Positions 44,667-52,571 of a stretch of DNA of 64,000 nucleotides are shown here, piece after piece. The notes under the pieces are model-generated. The model saw only the letters and a list, made by a program, of their open reading frames with translations, ran no database searches and was not told where the DNA came from. This stretch comes from an uncultured Aggregatibacter sp. (GTDB taxonomy: Bacteria; Pseudomonadota; Gammaproteobacteria; Enterobacterales; Pasteurellaceae). Both the position numbers and the translations under genes were made by a program. How positions within the stretch are numbered: the first letter of the stretch is position 1; each line of letters opens with the position of its first letter. The stretch is from the NCBI RefSeq assembly GCF_901873365.1, contig NZ_CABFLM010000115.1:1-64000 (forward strand). The letters run 5' to 3'.

Positions 44667-45368
44667 ATGTCATTCACTCAGCACAAATTATCCCACCAAG
44701 AAGTTTTTGCCAAAATTCAAAATGGATTGATTGCGTCCTGCCAACCGGTCGATGATGGCCCGATGGATAAGCCGGAAATTGTTGCCGCGATGGCGCAGGC
44801 TTCCGTTATCGGTGGTGCGGCTGGACTACGTATTGAAGGCGTGGACAACTTGAAAGCAACGCGTCCAACCGTCAATGTGCCGATTATCGGTATTGTAAAA
44901 CGCGATTTGCCGGACAGCCCGGTGCGTATCACGCCGTTTTTACAAGACATTGAAGATTTAGCCCATGCCGGTGCGGATATCATTGCAGTGGATGGCACCC
45001 ATCGTCCGCGTCCTGTTGATATTGAAAGTGCGGTCAAAAAAATTCATGAAATGGGCTGTCTTGCCATGGCGGATTGCTCCAATTTAGAAGAAGGGTTGTA
45101 CTGCCAAAAATTAGGCTTTGATATTGTGGGTAGCACCATGTCAGGCTACACAGGTGGCGCTGTACCGGAGGAACCGGACTATCAATTAGTGAAAGATTTG
45201 AAAGCTGCCGGTTGCAAAGTGATGGCAGAAGGACGTTACAACACACCGGAACTTGCCAAAACCGCCATTGAGATCGGTGCGGATTTCGTGACCGTAGGTT
45301 CCGCATTAACCCGTTTAGAACATATCGTTAGCTGGTTCTCCAGTGCGGTTAATTCTGCAAATAAATAA
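44667..45368 (+). CDS. nanE: N-acetylmannosamine-6-phosphate 2-epimerase
   Basis: Converts ManNAc-6-P to GlcNAc-6-P. The 233 residues starting MSFTQHKLSHQEVFAKIQ have the TIM-barrel NanE core: GGAAGLRIEGVDNLKA near 48-63, GIVKRDLPDSPVRITP with catalytic Lys, IAVDGTHRPRP and AEGRYNTPE. The start at 44667 has AGGAG upstream. It is the first gene of nanE-nanK-siaR-nanA. An uptake signal is inside. Confidence 0.96.
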   Translation: MSFTQHKLSHQEVFAKIQNGLIASCQPVDDGPMDKPEIVAAMAQASVIGGAAGLRIEGVDNLKATRPTVNVPIIGIVKRDLPDSPVRITPFLQDIEDLAHAGADIIAVDGTHRPRPVDIESAVKKIHEMGCLAMADCSNLEEGLYCQKLGFDIVGSTMSGYTGGAVPEEPDYQLVKDLKAAGCKVMAEGRYNTPELAKTAIEIGADFVTVGSALTRLEHIVSWFSSAVNSANK

Positions 45369-45382
45369 TTAAGAGGGGAAAC

Positions 45383-46264
45383 ATGATGCGTTGCTTAGCC
45401 TTAGATATCGGCGGAACTAAAATCGCCTCAGCCATTGTGTCAGGGAACCAAGTGACACAACGTCAACAAATCCACACACCACAAGAAAACGTAGTGGAGG
45501 CAATGCATCAAACGCTCGCACAATTACTTTCGGATTATGCGGGGCAATTTGATTATGTTGCGGTTGCCTCCACAGGCATCATCAATAAAGGAATATTGAC
45601 CGCACTTAACCCGAAAAATTTAGGCGGACTGGCTTATTTCCCATTAAAACAAAGCCTTTCTCAGCATACGTCAACGCCCGTGTATTTATTGAATGATGCG
45701 CAGGCAGCGACTTATGCGGAATATCAACTGCAAGATAAAAATAATCTTCAAAACTTTGCTTTTATTACCGTCTCTACGGGCGTAGGTGGCGGGTTAGTTT
45801 TAAACCACCAATTACTCACCGAACCGAACGGCATTGCCGGTCATATTGGACATACCCTGGCGGATCCCAATGGCCCTGTGTGCGGCTGTGGTCGAGTCGG
45901 TTGTGTGGAAGCCATCGCAGCGGGACGCGCCATTGAAGCGGTTTCTAAACAATGGGACGATCCTTGCGATCCCAAAGAAGTCTTTGCCCGTTTTAGAAAA
46001 ATGGATGAAAAAGCCACCGCACTTGTGTCTCGTTCAGCAAAAGCGATTGCCAATTTAGTGGCGGATTTAGTGATTGGTATGGACGTACAATACGTGGTCA
46101 TTGGCGGTAGCGTTGGGTTGGCTGAAGGCTATTTGCCTTTGGTGAAACAATATTTGGCGCAAATGCCGGAAATTTATCGTTGTCCGTTGGATGCGGCTCA
46201 ATTAGGGCAAGATGCCGGACTTATCGGCGCGGCTGCATGGGCGCTTACTCAATTACATGGCTAA
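45383..46264 (+). CDS. nanK: N-acetylmannosamine kinase
   Basis: ROK-family kinase that makes ManNAc-6-P from ManNAc and ATP. The 293 residues start with LALDIGGTKIASAIV, the phosphate-binding motif. GIAGHIGHTLADPNGPVCGCGRVGCVEAIAAG includes the zinc-binding CGCGRVGC cluster of the ROK signature. AGGGGAAAC precedes the paired ATG codons at 45383 and 45386; either could be used. It follows nanE by 14 bases. Confidence 0.95.
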   Translation: MMRCLALDIGGTKIASAIVSGNQVTQRQQIHTPQENVVEAMHQTLAQLLSDYAGQFDYVAVASTGIINKGILTALNPKNLGGLAYFPLKQSLSQHTSTPVYLLNDAQAATYAEYQLQDKNNLQNFAFITVSTGVGGGLVLNHQLLTEPNGIAGHIGHTLADPNGPVCGCGRVGCVEAIAAGRAIEAVSKQWDDPCDPKEVFARFRKMDEKATALVSRSAKAIANLVADLVIGMDVQYVVIGGSVGLAEGYLPLVKQYLAQMPEIYRCPLDAAQLGQDAGLIGAAAWALTQLHG

Positions 46265-46285
46265 ATTACATGATTAGGGTTGTTT

Positions 46286-47158
46286 ATGGTGGGAAACGGA
46301 AATGTACTTAACTCCCTCAGTTCGCTTTATCAAAGCCTGACGAAGACGGAGAAAAAAATTGCGGATGTCATTACCCAATCGCCTGATTGTATTATGCAGT
46401 ATTCCTTGGCGCAGCTTGCCGAGCGTTTAGATGTCGGAGAGGCGACACTTGTGCGTTTCTGCCGTACACTGGGGTTTAAAGGATTTAGTGATTTTAAGTT
46501 GGCGTTTTCGATTGAGCTGGCGAAAACACGGGAAGGTCGAGATGATACGGTGCTAGAAACGGAGATCTTGCCTAACGATGATTCACAAACGATTGCACAT
46601 AAATTGCAGTCAGCCATTAATTCAGTGATGAACGAAACGATTAATTTGTTGGATTTTCATCAGTTAGAAGTGGTTGTAAACGCCATTCGAGGTGCGAACA
46701 GAGTTTTTCTCTTTGGGGTTGGATCCTCCGGCGTAACGGCAGAAGAAGCCAAGAACAAATTCATGCGGATTGGCATTCAAGTGGATGCGAGCGGCAACAA
46801 CCATTTTATGTATATGCAGGTGGCGTTATTACAACGCAATGATGTGGCGATTGGCATCAGTCACTCCGGCTATTCGCAAGAAACGGCGCATGCATTAAAA
46901 ATTGCCAAGGAAAACGGCGCAACAACGGTAGCATTGACCCATAGTATGCGTTCCCCGTTAACCGAATATGCGGATTTTGTGTTGGTCAATGGTAATAAAC
47001 AAGGGAAACTGCAAGGGGATTCCATTGGTACCAAAACGGCGCAATTATTCGTTCTAGATTTAATTTATGCTTTGCTGGTTCAAGCGGAGCATGAAAAAGC
47101 GATTAAGATAAAAGAGAAAACTCTTAATGTCATTTTAGAACAACGTATTAAATACTAA
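46286..47158 (+). CDS. siaR: RpiR-type regulator of sialic acid genes
   Basis: Transcription factor of 291 residues with an N-terminal RpiR helix-turn-helix (SLAQLAERLDVGEATLVRFCRTLGFKGFSDF is split across about 37-70) and a C-terminal SIS sugar-phosphate domain (VFLFGVGSSGVTAEEAKNKF near 128, GISHSGYSQETAHAL near 193). H. influenzae SiaR is known to act with CRP and to respond to glucosamine-6-phosphate. The ATG at 46286 has AGGG upstream; a TTG at 46280 would add two residues. It lies inside the operon it probably controls. Confidence 0.92.
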   Translation: MVGNGNVLNSLSSLYQSLTKTEKKIADVITQSPDCIMQYSLAQLAERLDVGEATLVRFCRTLGFKGFSDFKLAFSIELAKTREGRDDTVLETEILPNDDSQTIAHKLQSAINSVMNETINLLDFHQLEVVVNAIRGANRVFLFGVGSSGVTAEEAKNKFMRIGIQVDASGNNHFMYMQVALLQRNDVAIGISHSGYSQETAHALKIAKENGATTVALTHSMRSPLTEYADFVLVNGNKQGKLQGDSIGTKTAQLFVLDLIYALLVQAEHEKAIKIKEKTLNVILEQRIKY

Positions 47159-47171
47159 ACAGGAGAAAACA

Positions 47172-48050
47172 ATGCGTGATTTAAAAGGTATTTTCAGTGC
47201 GTTATTAGTGTCATTTAACGAAGATGGCTCTATTAATGAAAAAGGCTTACGCCAAATTATTCGCCACAATATCGACAAAATGAAAGTCAATGGTTTGTAT
47301 GTCGGCGGATCTACCGGTGAAAACTTCATGCTTTCTACCGAAGAGAAAAAACAAATCTTCCGTATTGCAAAAGATGAAGCGAAAGACCAAGTGGCGTTAA
47401 TCGCACAAGTGGGTAGCGTGAATTTACACGAAGCGGTGGAATTAGGTAAATATGCTACTGAATTAGGCTATGACTGCCTTTCTGCGGTAACACCGTTCTA
47501 CTACAAATTCAGCTTCCCTGAAATCAAACACTACTATGACACCATTATTGCGGAAACCGGTAACAACATGATCGTTTACTCCATTCCGTTCTTAACCGGC
47601 GTAAACATGGGCGTAGAGCAATTCGGTGAACTTTACAAAAACCCGAAAGTGCTTGGTGTGAAATTTACCGCAGGTGACTTCTACTTATTAGAACGTTTAC
47701 AAAAAGCCTATCCAAACCACTTAATTTGGGCCGGCTTCGATGAAATGATGTTGCCGGCGGTGGCTTTAGGGGTGGATGGTGCTATCGGTAGTACATTCAA
47801 CGTAAACGGTGTTCGTGCAAGACAAATTTTTGACTTGACCAAACAAGGCAAACTGGCTGAAGCGCGTGAAATTCAACATGTGACCAACGATTTAATCGAA
47901 GGTATCTTAGCGAATGGTTTATATTTAACCATCAAAGAATTGTTGAAATTGGAAGGTGTGGATGCCGGCTATTGTCGTGAACCCATGACGGCAAAAGCGA
48001 CCGAAGCACAATTAGCCAAAGCAAAAGAATTAAAAGCGAAATATCTTTAA
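47172..48050 (+). CDS. nanA: N-acetylneuraminate lyase
   Basis: Cleaves sialic acid to ManNAc and pyruvate. The 292 residues form a DapA-type TIM barrel. GLYVGGSTGENFMLSTEEKK binds the pyruvate carboxylate, NMIVYSIPFLTGVNM has the catalytic Tyr, and LGVKFTAGDFYLLERL has the Schiff-base Lys near 164. CAGGAGAAAACA precedes the ATG 13 bases after siaR. It is the last gene before an uptake-signal pair split by a REPIN. Confidence 0.97.
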   Translation: MRDLKGIFSALLVSFNEDGSINEKGLRQIIRHNIDKMKVNGLYVGGSTGENFMLSTEEKKQIFRIAKDEAKDQVALIAQVGSVNLHEAVELGKYATELGYDCLSAVTPFYYKFSFPEIKHYYDTIIAETGNNMIVYSIPFLTGVNMGVEQFGELYKNPKVLGVKFTAGDFYLLERLQKAYPNHLIWAGFDEMMLPAVALGVDGAIGSTFNVNGVRARQIFDLTKQGKLAEAREIQHVTNDLIEGILANGLYLTIKELLKLEGVDAGYCREPMTAKATEAQLAKAKELKAKYL

Positions 48051-48066
48051 TTTAATGGAAAAAGAG

Positions 48067-48177
48067 ACCGCACTTTTCTGGTGTAGGGACAGGCGTTGTG
48101 CCTGTCCTAAATTCTCTTTATGACATAAATGGGACAGGCATAACGCCTGTTCCTACAAAATGATTGTAAAGTGCGGT
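48067..48177. terminator. nanA terminator interrupted by a REPIN
   Basis: ACCGCACTT at 48067 and AAGTGCGGT at 48169 form the usual inverted uptake-signal stem of this genome, but 93 bases lie between instead of about 10-30. The insert is a REPIN (48083-48156). Whether the terminator still works is unclear. Confidence 0.55.
48083..48156. repeat. REPIN of a second family, 74 bp
   Basis: The left palindrome starts GTAGGGACAGGC at 48083 and closes with GCCTGTCC at 48107. The right copy is inverted and ends GCCTGTTCCTAC at 48156. Both begin with GTAG when read inward from their ends. The stem sequence differs from the GTAGCGTGCA family elsewhere in the window. Confidence 0.85.
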
Positions 48178-48197
48178 CACAATAAAGGAAGTTTATT

Positions 48198-49001
48198 ATG
48201 CGCCTTATCCCTCTACATAACGAACAACAAGTTAGCCGTTGGGCAGCACGTCATATCGTTGAGAGAATCAATCGTTTTAATCCCACCGAAGAACGCCCGT
48301 TTGTATTGGGTTTACCTACCGGCGGAACACCACTTAAAACTTACCAAGAACTTATCCGCTTAAATCAAGCCGGTGAGGTGAGTTTTAAACATGTGGTCAC
48401 ATTCAACATGGATGAATATGTGGGCCTTCCGAAAGAACACCCGGAAAGCTATCACAGCTTCATGCACAACAATTTTTTCAACCACATTGATATTCAGCCG
48501 CAAAACATCAATATTTTAGACGGCAATACGGACGATCATGATGAAGAATGTCGCCGTTACGAAGAAAAAATCAAATCTTACGGCAAAATTCATTTATTCA
48601 TGGGCGGCGTTGGCGTAGATGGCCATATTGCCTTCAACGAGCCGGCTTCTTCGTTAAGCTCTCGCACCCGTATTAAAACCTTAACACCGGATACGATCAT
48701 CGCCAATTCCCGCTTTTTTGATAATGATGTCAATAAAGTGCCGAAATATGCCTTAACCATTGGGGTTGGCACCTTGTTAGACGCAGAAGAAGTGATGATT
48801 TTGGCAACAGGGCATTCCAAAGCGCTCGCTGTGCAAGCCGCTGTTGAAGGCGCAGTAAATCACATGTGGACGGTCAGCGCATTGCAATTACATCGCCATT
48901 TTGTGTTGGTGTGTGATGAGCCGGCGTTGCAAGAATTGAAAGTGAAAACCGTGAAATATTTCACCGACTTGGAAAGTCACGCTATTCATAGCGTGTTGTA
49001 A
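48198..49001 (+). CDS. nagB: Glucosamine-6-phosphate deaminase
   Basis: Converts glucosamine-6-P to fructose-6-P and ammonia. The 267 residues have FVLGLPTGGTPLKTYQEL near the N-terminus, FNMDEYVGLPKEHPESYH with catalytic Asp72, and GGVGVDGHIAFNEPASSL with Asp141, His143 and Glu148 in E. coli numbering. ALLOSTERIC regulation by GlcNAc-6-P is typical of this length class. AAGGAAG precedes the ATG. It is followed by nagA. Confidence 0.97.
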   Translation: MRLIPLHNEQQVSRWAARHIVERINRFNPTEERPFVLGLPTGGTPLKTYQELIRLNQAGEVSFKHVVTFNMDEYVGLPKEHPESYHSFMHNNFFNHIDIQPQNINILDGNTDDHDEECRRYEEKIKSYGKIHLFMGGVGVDGHIAFNEPASSLSSRTRIKTLTPDTIIANSRFFDNDVNKVPKYALTIGVGTLLDAEEVMILATGHSKALAVQAAVEGAVNHMWTVSALQLHRHFVLVCDEPALQELKVKTVKYFTDLESHAIHSVL

Positions 49002-49051
49002 TGTTTAGCGCAAAAGTGCGGTGAATTTTTAGATTATTTAAAGGTACGATT

Positions 49052-50197
49052 ATGAAATATGCATTAATTAATTCCGTCATTTACACCAAACATGAAATCC
49101 TTCGGGATTACGCGGTGGTCGTGAATGGCGAACACATTGAAGCAGTGATTCCACAAAGCGAATTGGAAAGCGGCATTAAGACCCTTGATTTAGAGGGGCA
49201 TAACCTCACTGCCGGTTTTATTGACTTGCAATTAAACGGTTGTGGTGGTGTGATGTTCAACGACCAAACCAGTGTAGAAACCTTAGAAATCATGCAAGCG
49301 ACCAACCTGAAATCCGGCTGCACCAGCTTCTTGCCAACCTTTATTACGGCACCGGATGAGGGCATCAAAAGTGCGGTGAAAGTTATGCGTGAATATTTGA
49401 ATAAACATAAAAACCAAGCACTGGGTTTGCATATTGAAGGGCCGTATTTGAGCGTAGAGAAAAAAGGCGTACACCGTCCGGAATATATCCGTGAAATTTC
49501 ACCTGAAATGAAAGATTTCTTGTGTGAAAACGCCGATGTGATCACGAAACTCACTATTGCCGCGGAAAACCCAACCATCAACTACACGCCTGATTTTGTA
49601 AAAAGTGGCATCGTGGTTTCAGTTGGTCACTCTAACGCCACCTATGACGTGGCAAAAGCGGCTTTCCGTAAAGGCGCAACTTTCGCAACGCACTTACACA
49701 ATGCCATGTCGCCGATCAGTTCCGGTCGTGCCATGGGCGTGGTGGGTGCAGTATTGGATTCTGACGTTTACACCGGCATTATCGTGGACGGCGTACATGT
49801 GGATTTTGGTAATGTGCGTTTGGATAAAAAAGTGAAAGGCGACAAACTTTGTATTGTGACCGATTCTTTAGCGGCTGCCGGTGCAGGCCCTGAACTAGAA
49901 ACCTTCACCTTCGTGGGTAAAACCATTTATGTGAAAGACGGCCGTTGCTATGACGGTAACGGCACGATCGCAGGTGCTTCTATCACCATGATGGAATCCA
50001 TCAAAAATGCGGTGGAGTATGTTGAGATTCCTCTTGCCGAAGCGATTCGTATGAGTAACCTTTATCCGGCACGCGCCATCGGTGTCGATGACCGTTTGGG
50101 TTCCGTTGAAGCCGGCAAAGTCGCTAACCTTGCAGTCTTCACGAACGATTACCACGTCGTTGGTACTGTCGTGAACGGCGAGTGGAAAGCGAATTAA
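49052..50197 (+). CDS. nagA: N-acetylglucosamine-6-phosphate deacetylase
   Basis: Removes acetate from GlcNAc-6-P. The 381 residues are an amidohydrolase-superfamily barrel: GFIDLQLNGCGG near 56-67, LGLHIEGPYLS with the metal Glu, VSVGHSNATYD and FATHLHNAMSP with metal His residues, and IVTDSLAAAG with the catalytic Asp. AAAGGTAC precedes the ATG. It joins sialic acid breakdown, MurNAc recycling (MurQ) and NagE uptake into one product stream. Confidence 0.97.
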   Translation: MKYALINSVIYTKHEILRDYAVVVNGEHIEAVIPQSELESGIKTLDLEGHNLTAGFIDLQLNGCGGVMFNDQTSVETLEIMQATNLKSGCTSFLPTFITAPDEGIKSAVKVMREYLNKHKNQALGLHIEGPYLSVEKKGVHRPEYIREISPEMKDFLCENADVITKLTIAAENPTINYTPDFVKSGIVVSVGHSNATYDVAKAAFRKGATFATHLHNAMSPISSGRAMGVVGAVLDSDVYTGIIVDGVHVDFGNVRLDKKVKGDKLCIVTDSLAAAGAGPELETFTFVGKTIYVKDGRCYDGNGTIAGASITMMESIKNAVEYVEIPLAEAIRMSNLYPARAIGVDDRLGSVEAGKVANLAVFTNDYHVVGTVVNGEWKAN

Positions 50198-50267
50198 TCA
50201 GGTATGAGCTTGTTGTCTAATGGGTAGGACAGCGTTTTATAAATAACGCTCTGAAAACAAAAGAATC

Positions 50268-50361
50268 GTAGCGTGCAACTTGTTGCACGAAATCGTGAAT
50301 ATTCGAAAGGGTTAAATAACGTTCCTTGCGTGGTCTGGTCATGCATCAAGATACACGCTAC
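50268..50361. repeat. REPIN copy, 94 bp, after nagA
   Basis: GTAGCGTGCAACTTGTTGCA opens at 50268 and an inverted, slightly diverged partner ends ATACACGCTAC at 50361. Same family and same length as the copies at 34702 and 34972. The 350-base gap between nagA and tpx holds this, a T-rich stretch, and an inverted uptake-signal pair. Confidence 0.9.
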
Positions 50362-50479
50362 GTATGAAATCGTGAGTTACGCCTTTTTGATGGCACGCGT
50401 TTCCTGACGCATGCCTTTTAATATCAACGGATTATCGACATCGCTGTGAAGCGCGCGCCATCGAATGCTCTGAAAACAA

Positions 50480-50533
50480 AAGTGCGGTGGAGTTTCCAAG
50501 TGTTTTTAACACACAGAGAAAACCACCGCACTT
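50480..50533 (-). terminator. tpx terminator built from inverted uptake signals
   Basis: AAGTGCGGT at 50480 and ACCGCACTT at 50525 pair, extended by GG/CC. It lies just after the tpx stop on the minus strand. Confidence 0.75.
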
Positions 50534-50547
50534 TGCTTTATTCGTGA

Positions 50548-51048
50548 TTAGACCAACACGGCAAGTGCAGCGTCGTAATTCGGCTCGTTTTTAATTTCAG
50601 ACACTAATTCGCTGTGTAACACGTTGTTATGTTCATCTAACACAATAACGGCGCGGGCGGTTAGGCCGGCGAGAAGGCCAGATGTAATGTCAACGCCGAG
50701 GGTTTTGTGTAACTCGTGGTGGCGGAACGTGGAAAGGGTTTGTACCTTGTCGATGCCTTCAGCACCACAGAAACGGATTTGCGCGAAAGGCAAGTCAGCG
50801 GAAATGCAAAGTACAACGGTGTTAGCCAATGTTGCGGCTTTTTCGTTGAATTTCCGCACGGAGGTGGCACAAACACCGGTGTCGATACTTGGAAAAATGT
50901 TTAACACTTTGCGCTGACCGGCAAAGGTGTTTAGGGTTACATCGCCCAATTCATTATTCACTAACGTGAGTTCATTGAGTCGGTCGCCAATTTGTGGGAA
51001 GCGGCCTGCAACATCGATTGGATTGCCTGCTAAAGTGACGTTATTCAT
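50548..51048 (-). CDS. tpx: Thiol peroxidase Tpx
   Basis: Peroxiredoxin of 166 residues that reduces peroxides, usually with thioredoxin. DTGVCATSVRKFN has the peroxidatic Cys60, and RFCGAEGI has the resolving Cys94, the atypical 2-Cys pattern of Tpx. There is no signal peptide. AAGGAGAGC precedes the ATG. It is the only peroxiredoxin in the window and lies next to hemH, on the same strand. Confidence 0.96.
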   Translation of the reverse strand: MNNVTLAGNPIDVAGRFPQIGDRLNELTLVNNELGDVTLNTFAGQRKVLNIFPSIDTGVCATSVRKFNEKAATLANTVVLCISADLPFAQIRFCGAEGIDKVQTLSTFRHHELHKTLGVDITSGLLAGLTARAVIVLDEHNNVLHSELVSEIKNEPNYDAALAVLV

Positions 51049-51087
51049 AATGCTCTCCTTAAATATGAAGTAAAAAGGTTGTCAAGA

Positions 51088-52149
51088 TTAATGACAACGA
51101 CTGCTTAAATGGCTTGTAGTTGGCACAGAAATAGTTGGAATCACATCAATATTTGGCGAATTGCAGTTATTGCATTTCATTTTCGCTACTTGGCTCATCA
51201 CCAATTTGCCTAACATTTCAATGTGTGCCGGTTCTGCGTTGAGGGCAGGAATATATTGAAAGCTTTCTCCGCCGTGGGTTAAAAATAACGTTTTGTTTTC
51301 TTCCGAAATTTCTTCCAAGGTTTCCAAGCAGTCTGCCGCAAAGCCCGGGCAGATCACCGCCATTTTTTTGATACCTTGTTGTGCTGCATTAGAAATAAAT
51401 CCATCGGTATAAGGTTGCAACCACACTTCTTTACCAAAACGGGATTGGAAGGTTAAACCCCATTGTTTTTCATTTAAGCCCAACCCTTGTGCCACCGCGG
51501 CGGCGGTTTGTTGGCAATGTGTGCGGTAGTAATCGCCGGTGTTTTCGTAACGCAATGGAATGCCATGGAAGGAAAATAGCAAAAACTCATCGGATTTTAA
51601 CCGCACTTTGCAGGATTCGATTAAGGCGGCGATGTAATCTTTATTTAATTGATATGAATGAATAAAATCAAAGGGCACAATGCCACGTTGTTGTTTCAAT
51701 GCTTCAGCAAAAGAGTCGAACACCGCGCCTGTTGTACTACTGCTGTATTGTGGATAGAGCGGGAGTACGATGATGTGTTCCACTTGTTTTTCCAATAGTT
51801 TTTGCACCGCACTTGGCATGGACGGATTGCCATAAGTCATACCGATTTCGATTTCCACATCCAGTTGCTGTTGTTGGAAAAAGTCGATTAAGCCTTGTTT
51901 TTGTTGTTCGGTGAACACCATTAACGGAGAACCTTGTTCCGTCCAAATTGAACGATAATTTTTGGCAATACGTTTTGAACGCAACGGCAAAATAATGGCT
52001 TTAAGTAACGGATACCATTTACAACGCGGCAAATCGACCACGCGGGGATCCGTTAAAAATTGCCATAAATAACGGGAAATATCCTTAGGACTTGGTGAGT
52101 CTGGCGTACCTAAATTGGCAAGAATGACGCCGATTTTTAAATTAGTCAT
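51088..52149 (-). CDS. hemH: Ferrochelatase
   Basis: Inserts iron into protoporphyrin IX to make heme. The 353 residues include VILANLGTPDSPSP at the start, LFSFHGIPLRY with the catalytic His near 195, and CPGFAADCLETLEEISEENK with the conserved Glu near 275. The C-terminus is about 30 residues longer than the H. influenzae enzyme as I recall it and carries KCNNCNSP and a final SSRCH. The extra cysteines could bind metal, but this is inference. The start overlaps the thioesterase gene by 8 bases. Confidence 0.95.
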   Translation of the reverse strand: MTNLKIGVILANLGTPDSPSPKDISRYLWQFLTDPRVVDLPRCKWYPLLKAIILPLRSKRIAKNYRSIWTEQGSPLMVFTEQQKQGLIDFFQQQQLDVEIEIGMTYGNPSMPSAVQKLLEKQVEHIIVLPLYPQYSSSTTGAVFDSFAEALKQQRGIVPFDFIHSYQLNKDYIAALIESCKVRLKSDEFLLFSFHGIPLRYENTGDYYRTHCQQTAAAVAQGLGLNEKQWGLTFQSRFGKEVWLQPYTDGFISNAAQQGIKKMAVICPGFAADCLETLEEISEENKTLFLTHGGESFQYIPALNAEPAHIEMLGKLVMSQVAKMKCNNCNSPNIDVIPTISVPTTSHLSSRCH

Positions 52150-52564
52150 GTGTGATAATAGAAAGAGTTAAACGTGAAACGCAGCACAGTTTATCTTGTG
52201 CATCTCGAATGTCAATTTGCCAAACCTGTACATTTTTACTTAAACGAATCGGGCTTGATTTAGCGCAAACATAGCCTTGTTTTACCGGGCGTAAATGGCT
52301 TGCATTGATCTCCAAACCAACGACAGCCTGATTGGCTTCTACACAGCAAAAAGCGGCAGTGGAAGCAACGCTTTCCGCAAGTGCCGCGGAAATGCCACCA
52401 TGTAAAAATCCCATGGGTTGAGTAGTACGGTGATCCACCGGCATACGGGCTTCCAGCCAATCATCGCCCTGTGCGGTAAATTCAATGCCTAAATGTGCTA
52501 CGGCACAGTGTTGGCAGAAGTCATTTAGTTGTTGTAGCGTGAGGTGTTTCTTCCAAATGCTCAT
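52142..52564 (-). CDS. PaaI/YdiI-type hotdog thioesterase
   Basis: Probable acyl-CoA thioesterase of 140 residues. TTQPMGFLHGGISAALAESVAS near 47-68 is the hotdog signature with the His-Gly-Gly and downstream Glu catalytic elements of the YdiI/MenI class. VVGLEINASHLRPVKQGYVCAKSSP follows as the second core strand set. It sits between ydiJ and hemH with overlap to hemH, suggesting one transcript. The substrate is unknown; DHNA-CoA is a possibility because of the YdiI likeness. Confidence 0.9.
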   Translation of the reverse strand: MSIWKKHLTLQQLNDFCQHCAVAHLGIEFTAQGDDWLEARMPVDHRTTQPMGFLHGGISAALAESVASTAAFCCVEANQAVVGLEINASHLRPVKQGYVCAKSSPIRLSKNVQVWQIDIRDAQDKLCCVSRLTLSIITHD

Positions 52565-52571
52565 GGTGTTG

